Shown: positions 4,782 to 7,189 of the stretch, piece by piece
Layout of the letters: each line of letters opens with the position of its first letter
How positions within the stretch are numbered: position 1 is the stretch's first letter
Source: Myxococcales bacterium
Lineage (GTDB): Bacteria > Myxococcota_A > Polyangia > Polyangiales > Houyiibacteriaceae
Length of the DNA stretch: 7,189 nucleotides
Reading direction: 5' to 3'
Assembly (NCBI GenBank): GCA_020354595.1
Contig: CP070650.1
Location: 2,037,530 to 2,044,718, forward strand
Made by a program: the position numbers and the translations under genes
The notes under the pieces: model-generated
Database searches by the model: none
What the model was told of the DNA's origin: nothing
Seen by the model: only the letters and a program-made list of their open reading frames with translations

Positions 4782-6209
4782 ATGCCGGAGAGATTTCACG
4801 AGCGTTTGAGCGCCCTCGACGCCATCTTCCTCGACGTCGAAAATAAGGCGGCCCCCATGCACGTGGGCGCCGCTCTCTTGTTCGATGCCAAGCCGTTGAC
4901 CCTCGAGCACGGAGGGCTCGATATCGAGCGCCTCACTCGGTACACCAAGGTCGCGCTCGACTCCATCCCACGCTACCGACAGCGAGTGGAATGGGTGCCC
5001 GCGTTCAACCACCCCGTGTGGGTCGACGATGACCGATTCAACCTGAACTTCCATCTACGTCACACCAGGTTGCCGCTCCCCGGAGATGAGAGAGCCCTGA
5101 AACGACTGGTCGGCAGGCTGTTCTCTCAGCACCTCGATCGAAGCCGCCCCTTGTGGGAGTTCTGGGTCGTCGAAGGGATCGAAGACGACACATTTGCGCT
5201 GGTAGTCAAAGTACACCACTGCATGGTTGACGGGATCGCTGGAGTCGAGCTGCTGCAGGCGTTGCTCCAGGTGATGCCGGATGCCACCGAACGCGTTCCC
5301 AAGGAATGGCAAGCGCGCCCGGCGCCGAGCCGCATGGCGCTTGCCCGAGGAGAGTTCAAGCACCGCGTGGATGGTCTACGCCAGCTCTCGCACTACGGGT
5401 CGCGCGTGCGTGAAAATCTATCTGGATTGCGGAAGCTGCTTCAGTCCGGGATGAAGCCGACGCCGAGGACGCTGTTCACCGAAAGGGACATCAGCCCGTA
5501 TCGGCGCTTCGACTGGTTGTCCATGGACCTCCGGAATGTGAAGGCGATCAAGAATTCGCTCGGAGGGACGATCAACGACGTGGTCGTGGCCACAACGACG
5601 GGCGCGGTCCGCCGTTTTCTCCGGCGCCGCGACCAAGACGTCGACTCGGTCGAGCAATTCCGTACGGCGCTGCCCGTCAACATCCGAAAGGCTGGGGGCC
5701 AGTCGGTAGGAAACGCCGTGGCTATGCTGCTGGCCGATTTGCCTGTTTCGGAGCCGGACCCGGTCGAGCGCTTGAAGAAGGTCATCGAGATCACGAACGA
5801 GCTGAAAAAGGAGTCGAACCAGACAGGCGGCGCGGCGCTCATCGAAGACATCGCCGACCTCACGACCAAGCACCTCGTGTCTCAGCTGTACAAAGCTGCG
5901 ATGGAGCTTCGTTCCTACAATCTCATCATCACGAACGTGCCAGGCCCACCCATTCCGCTCTATTTGCTCGGGGCACAGATGAAAGCGATCTATCCGATGG
6001 TTCCGCTCATGCGGAACCAGAACCTCGGCATCGCTCTCTTCAGCTACAACGGGGGACTGCATTGGGGCTTCAACGCCGATTGGGAATCGTTCCCAGACGT
6101 GCACGAGTTCGTCGAGGACCTCGAAGCGACGTTTGCGGAATACGAACAGCTCGCGTCTGCGCGAGCGCCGGAGGTGTCGGGAGGCAAGGAGGCGCTCGCG
6201 CGCTCCTGA
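4782..6209 (+). CDS. WS/DGAT-family acyltransferase (wax ester synthase / acyl-CoA:diacylglycerol acyltransferase)
   Basis: The 475 residues cover the whole family. After the N-terminal ERLSALDAIFLDVE block come PLWEFWVVEG (123-132), the catalytic HHCMVDG (HHxxxDG, 145-151; His145, His146 and Asp150), an Asn-Asp motif in GGTINDVV (N265, D266) and NVPGPP (385-390). Such enzymes join acyl-CoA to fatty alcohols or diacylglycerol, making wax esters or triacylglycerol storage lipid at the inner membrane; which acceptor is used here cannot be told. The ATG at 4782 is chosen because the family block begins directly after it. Codons from 4749 to 4781 also have mostly A/T third bases, unlike the gene, and the upstream ATG at 4749 overlaps the -24 promoter element. 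No Shine-Dalgarno is seen before 4725, 4749 or 4782. The response regulator gene follows 48 bp later on the same strand. Confidence 0.93.
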   Translation: MPERFHERLSALDAIFLDVENKAAPMHVGAALLFDAKPLTLEHGGLDIERLTRYTKVALDSIPRYRQRVEWVPAFNHPVWVDDDRFNLNFHLRHTRLPLPGDERALKRLVGRLFSQHLDRSRPLWEFWVVEGIEDDTFALVVKVHHCMVDGIAGVELLQALLQVMPDATERVPKEWQARPAPSRMALARGEFKHRVDGLRQLSHYGSRVRENLSGLRKLLQSGMKPTPRTLFTERDISPYRRFDWLSMDLRNVKAIKNSLGGTINDVVVATTTGAVRRFLRRRDQDVDSVEQFRTALPVNIRKAGGQSVGNAVAMLLADLPVSEPDPVERLKKVIEITNELKKESNQTGGAALIEDIADLTTKHLVSQLYKAAMELRSYNLIITNVPGPPIPLYLLGAQMKAIYPMVPLMRNQNLGIALFSYNGGLHWGFNADWESFPDVHEFVEDLEATFAEYEQLASARAPEVSGGKEALARS

Positions 6210-6257
6210 ACGCCAACTCCCAGCGTCGGCAAGACCCCAGCTACGAAAGACAGAGCC

Positions 6258-7189
6258 ATGACTAGCGTAACTACAGCAACCAACTTACCCGAAACCAGCG
6301 GTGCGCAAAGCGCGGAGCCCCAAAGAGGGCGGATTCTCGTCGTGGACGACGAGGCCAACGCACGCAGCGCACTTGCAGAGCTCCTAGACGACGCCGGCTA
6401 TTCGGTGAGCACCGCCGCCGACGGGCGCACCGCGCTCCTGCAAATGGAACAAGTCGACCCCGACGTAGTGCTGACCGATCTGAAGATGCCCGGCATGGAC
6501 GGCCTGACCCTCATCGAGAGCGGACGACCCATGTCGCCTCACACGACGTTCATCGTAATGACCGCGTTTGCGACGATCGACACGGCGGTGCAGGCGATCA
6601 AGCTCGGCGCTGAGAGCTATCTCACCAAGCCGCTCGAGCTCGACGCCGTCATCGCAATCGTCGACCGAGCACTCGAACGGACGCGCTTGAGCCGGGAGGC
6701 TGCTCAGCTCCGACAACGTGTCGATGATCGCTTCCAGTTTGACAACATCATCGGAGAGCACCCGTCGATGCAGCGGTTGATGAAGAATATCGCCCAGGTT
6801 GCTGGGAGCCGTGCCACCGTGCTCATTCACGGCGAGACAGGCACCGGCAAAGAGCTAATCGCTGCAGCGATTCATCAGAACTCGAAGCGCAAGGACAAGC
6901 CTTTCATCCGGCTCAACTGTGCGTCGTTGAGCGAGACGTTGCTCGAATCTGAGCTGTTCGGGCACGAGCGGGGATCCTTCACCGGCGCGACCTCGCGGCG
7001 TGAGGGCGGGTTCATGCTAGCGGACGGAGGCACGTTGTTCCTCGACGAGGTGAGCGAGATCCCGACGAGCGTTCAGATCAAGCTCCTCCGTTTCCTCCAT
7101 GAGCGCGAGTTCGAGCGCGTCGGTGGGAACGAGACCCTGAAGGTCGACGTTCGCGTGGTCGCGGCAACCAACCGCCATCTCAAGCAGCG
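6258..7189 (+). CDS. NtrC-family sigma-54-dependent response regulator, partial (C-terminus beyond the right edge)
   Basis: The frame is open to the edge, giving 310 residues. A receiver domain (about 24-140) has acidic D30/D31, phospho-acceptor D74 in [12 protein letters not shown]102 and K124 in LTKP. The sigma-54 interaction AAA+ domain starts near 163 ([13 protein letters not shown]), with Walker A GETGTGKE (192-199), GSFTGA at 239-244 (GAFTGA loop that contacts sigma-54, Ala to Ser), Walker [10 protein letters not shown] (257-265) and sensor I AATNR (302-306). The DNA-binding domain, usually a Fis-type helix-turn-helix, is outside the window. It should be phosphorylated by a partner histidine kinase not seen here and activate sigma-54 promoters. 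Its own start has no strong ribosome binding site; it may be co-transcribed with the acyltransferase. It is the natural candidate to drive the three sigma-54 promoters here, but this is not shown by the sequence. Confidence 0.95.
   Translation, partial: MTSVTTATNLPETSGAQSAEPQRGRILVVDDEANARSALAELLDDAGYSVSTAADGRTALLQMEQVDPDVVLTDLKMPGMDGLTLIESGRPMSPHTTFIVMTAFATIDTAVQAIKLGAESYLTKPLELDAVIAIVDRALERTRLSREAAQLRQRVDDRFQFDNIIGEHPSMQRLMKNIAQVAGSRATVLIHGETGTGKELIAAAIHQNSKRKDKPFIRLNCASLSETLLESELFGHERGSFTGATSRREGGFMLADGGTLFLDEVSEIPTSVQIKLLRFLHEREFERVGGNETLKVDVRVVAATNRHLKQ

Noticed and set aside
5418..6104. 228-residue minus-strand open frame
   Set aside because: It is antisense to the catalytic part of the acyltransferase; no recognisable motifs.
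6384..6830. 148-residue minus-strand open frame
   Set aside because: It is antisense to the response regulator receiver and linker; no recognisable motifs.

Overview
The window is about 60% GC by eye, gene-dense and chromosomal in character, with no RNA genes, insertion sequences or CRISPR arrays seen. The mix of genes (WS/DGAT acyltransferase, fused APH-like/AAA kinase, CBS and universal stress proteins, NtrC-type response regulator) suggests a Myxococcota or other deltaproteobacterium-like organism. That placement is inference and only moderately secure.

Layout. (1) Positions 1-1462, minus strand: a tight three-gene unit read DUF5335 protein, then host-attachment/baeRF-like protein, then a multi-CBS protein that runs off the left edge. 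(2) 1463-1653: a divergent intergenic region. It holds a near-consensus sigma-54 promoter for the minus unit and two inverted repeats in enhancer position. (3) 1654-3195, plus strand: a two-domain APH-like/P-loop kinase protein. (4) 3203-4602, minus strand: a two-CBS protein followed by a tandem universal stress protein (USP). The USP has its own perfect-consensus sigma-54 promoter in the gap between the two genes. (5) 4603-4781: a second divergent intergenic region with two palindromes 30 bp apart and a sigma-54-like promoter facing right. (6) 4782-6209, plus strand: a WS/DGAT-family acyltransferase. (7) 6258 to the right edge, plus strand: an NtrC-family sigma-54 response regulator, cut by the window end.

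The main new observation is regulatory. Three sigma-54 (-24/-12) promoter-like sequences lie directly in front of three stress or storage transcription units. Two of them share a CGCA-N5-TGCG palindrome 70-120 bp upstream, where activators of this class bind. A sigma-54 activator is encoded in the same window. I infer a local sigma-54 stress/dormancy regulon: nucleotide-sensing CBS proteins, USP, a release-factor-like protein and neutral-lipid synthesis, possibly driven by the adjacent regulator. Sigma-54 control of USP and acyltransferase would also imply transcripts with almost no 5' leader, which fits the absence of Shine-Dalgarno sequences before both genes.
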